From an uncultured bacterium (GTDB taxonomy: Bacteria; Bacteroidota; Bacteroidia; Bacteroidales; Marinifilaceae), in contig CAJMQA010000053.1 in the NCBI GenBank assembly GCA_905215395.1, forward strand, positions 1 through 15,003: a stretch of DNA of 15,003 nt, given 5' to 3'. The position numbers and the translations under genes were made by a program. The notes under the pieces are model-generated. The model worked only from the letters and a program-made list of their open reading frames with translations, made no database searches and was not told the DNA's origin. This document shows positions 13,956-15,003 of this stretch, piece after piece; the first letter of the stretch is position 1, and each line of letters begins with the position of its first letter.

Positions 13956-15003
13956 ATGAAAAATATTCCTTTATATGTCAGAATTCTGGCAGGTATGCTT
14001 ATTGGTATTTTGTTAGGGTTCGTTGGTGTAAAGGCCGGCGCTGGTAATTTTATCAATGATTGGATCTCTCCCTGGGGAACAATTTTTATTCGGTTATTGA
14101 AAATGGTGGCTGTTCCTCTTGTCTTTGTCTCCCTGGTAAAGGGGATCAGTGGACTGAGTGATATACACCGTCTTTCCCGTATGGGGTTAAAGACCATCGG
14201 GATATATATATCGACCACCATTGTGGCCGTATGCATTGGCTTGATCATGGTCAATGTGGTTCAGCCTGGTAAGGTTTTTCCCCCGGAGAAAGCAGATGAA
14301 TACCGGCAGAAGTATGAGCAGGCGGTCGCCCGGAATGCCGAACAGGCTCATACGGTGGAAGCTGCCGGACCGCTAAGTTTTTTGGTGGATATAGTGCCGG
14401 ATAATATTATCAGTGCCGGAGGAGATAATTCTAAGATGTTGCAGATTATTCTGGTGGCAATTTTGTTCGGGGTAGCACTGGTGGCTGTCGGTACAGAAAA
14501 TACTAAGGCTGTCTCTTCACTCATTGAAGGTTTAAATTCGATCATTTTAAAAATTATCGATTACATTATGTGGTATGCTCCTTGGGGAGTAATGGCATTG
14601 ATGGCCGGGTTGGTCGTAAGTTTTTCCGGCGATGGAGATATGTTCATTGCCTTGGGTTTGTATGTGCTCACGGCTGTTGCGGCTATGTTTATTATTATCT
14701 GTTTATTTTATCCCCTGTTGTTACGTTTGTTTACCCGGCGGAAAACTGGACCTTTTTTCCGGGCTTTATTTCCGGTACAGTTACTGGCTTTTTCCTCCAG
14801 TTCCAGTGCTGCAACCCTTCCTTTGACGATGGAGCAGACTGAACGTCAGTTGGGGGTATCCAATGAAGTTGCTTCTTTTGTGCTGCCCGTGGGGGTGACG
14901 ATTAATATGGATGGAACTTCCTGCTATCAGGCTGTTGCTGCTGTTTTTCTGGCTCAGGTATTGGGAATAGACCTGACATTGATGCAGATGATCACCATTG
15001 TTG
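13956..15003 (+). CDS. Dicarboxylate/amino acid:cation symporter (DAACS family), 3' end missing
   Basis: 349 codons are visible and the frame is open to the window end; full family members are about 400-450 residues, so the last helices are missing. The protein is strongly hydrophobic. It shows the family's two key motifs: the serine-rich re-entrant hairpin, AFSSSSSAATLPL (278-290), and the substrate and cation site NMDGTSCYQA (317-326) in helix 7. Before these, IRLLKMVAVPLVF (45-57) is the family's second-helix segment. A charged insertion at about 106-137 lies between helices, as in other bacterial members. The family imports glutamate, aspartate or C4-dicarboxylates with Na+ or H+; the substrate cannot be read here. 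The ATG at 13956 is 80 bases after the metallo-hydrolase stop and has its own promoter element. Confidence 0.9.
   Translation, partial: MKNIPLYVRILAGMLIGILLGFVGVKAGAGNFINDWISPWGTIFIRLLKMVAVPLVFVSLVKGISGLSDIHRLSRMGLKTIGIYISTTIVAVCIGLIMVNVVQPGKVFPPEKADEYRQKYEQAVARNAEQAHTVEAAGPLSFLVDIVPDNIISAGGDNSKMLQIILVAILFGVALVAVGTENTKAVSSLIEGLNSIILKIIDYIMWYAPWGVMALMAGLVVSFSGDGDMFIALGLYVLTAVAAMFIIICLFYPLLLRLFTRRKTGPFFRALFPVQLLAFSSSSSAATLPLTMEQTERQLGVSNEVASFVLPVGVTINMDGTSCYQAVAAVFLAQVLGIDLTLMQMITIV

Noticed and set aside
14570..14842. Plus-strand open frames inside the symporter gene
   Set aside because: They are out of frame with the symporter, whose SSSSS and NMDGT motifs are read in the long frame starting at 13956.
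1..15003. CRISPR array, mobile element or prophage
   Set aside because: No regularly spaced repeats, transposase, integrase, terminal inverted repeats or phage genes are visible, and the genes run nearly end to end with gaps under 170 bases.

Overview
The window reads as chromosomal DNA from a member of the Bacteroidales (phylum Bacteroidota). Four points support this. Several genes are preceded by exact TAnnTTTG motifs, the -7 element read by the Bacteroidota primary sigma factor. Start codons are preceded by A-rich sequence, not Shine-Dalgarno sites. The TamB C-terminus and PdxA are of the Bacteroidota type. The lipoprotein has a charged tail just after its Cys that resembles a Bacteroidota surface-export signal. 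The genus cannot be read from the sequence. Base composition and coding style look uniform, and I see no insertion sequence, tRNA or rRNA gene, phage gene or CRISPR array.

Layout. Positions 1-2968 (+) hold the 3' part of a TamB-family envelope gene whose start lies off the window. At 3030-4124 (+) is pdxA, with its own promoter. A symmetrical hairpin with flanking A and T runs ends pdxA and the convergent gene at 4140-5102 (-), a GNAT-type lipid N-acyltransferase related to GlsB/OlsB. The divergent region 5103-5268 then leads into a tight three-gene unit on +: a clostripain-family (C11) lipoprotein peptidase (5269-6444), a DinF-type MATE efflux protein (6458-7771) and a YmdB-like macrodomain hydrolase (7781-8281). 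The macrodomain gene overlaps by 28 bases the end of a convergent YnfM-like MFS transporter gene (8254-9462, -). Next are two divergent GH13 enzymes without signal peptides: an alpha-amylase (9521-10963, -) and an alpha-glucosidase (11074-12753, +). They are followed by a metallo-beta-lactamase-fold hydrolase with the complete metal-ligand set of NAPE-phospholipase D (12874-13875, +). Last is a dicarboxylate/amino-acid:cation symporter cut by the window end (13956 onward, +).

How the genes work together. Most are independent housekeeping or transport units, each with a recognisable promoter. Two groups look functional. The GH13 pair would work in the cytoplasm on maltodextrin or glycogen: the amylase cuts internal alpha-1,4 bonds and the glucosidase releases glucose from short products. 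The C11 peptidase, MATE and macrodomain genes are spaced as one operon, but no single pathway joining them is evident. TamB, the GlsB-like acyltransferase and the NAPE-PLD-like hydrolase all point to envelope or lipid biology but are separate transcription units.

I do not see a clearly new multi-gene system. The observations most worth following are the NAPE-PLD-like enzyme, the C11/MATE/macrodomain operon, the GlsB homologue without an adjacent glsA, the terminator that contains a stop codon, and two start codons that the promoter positions revise.
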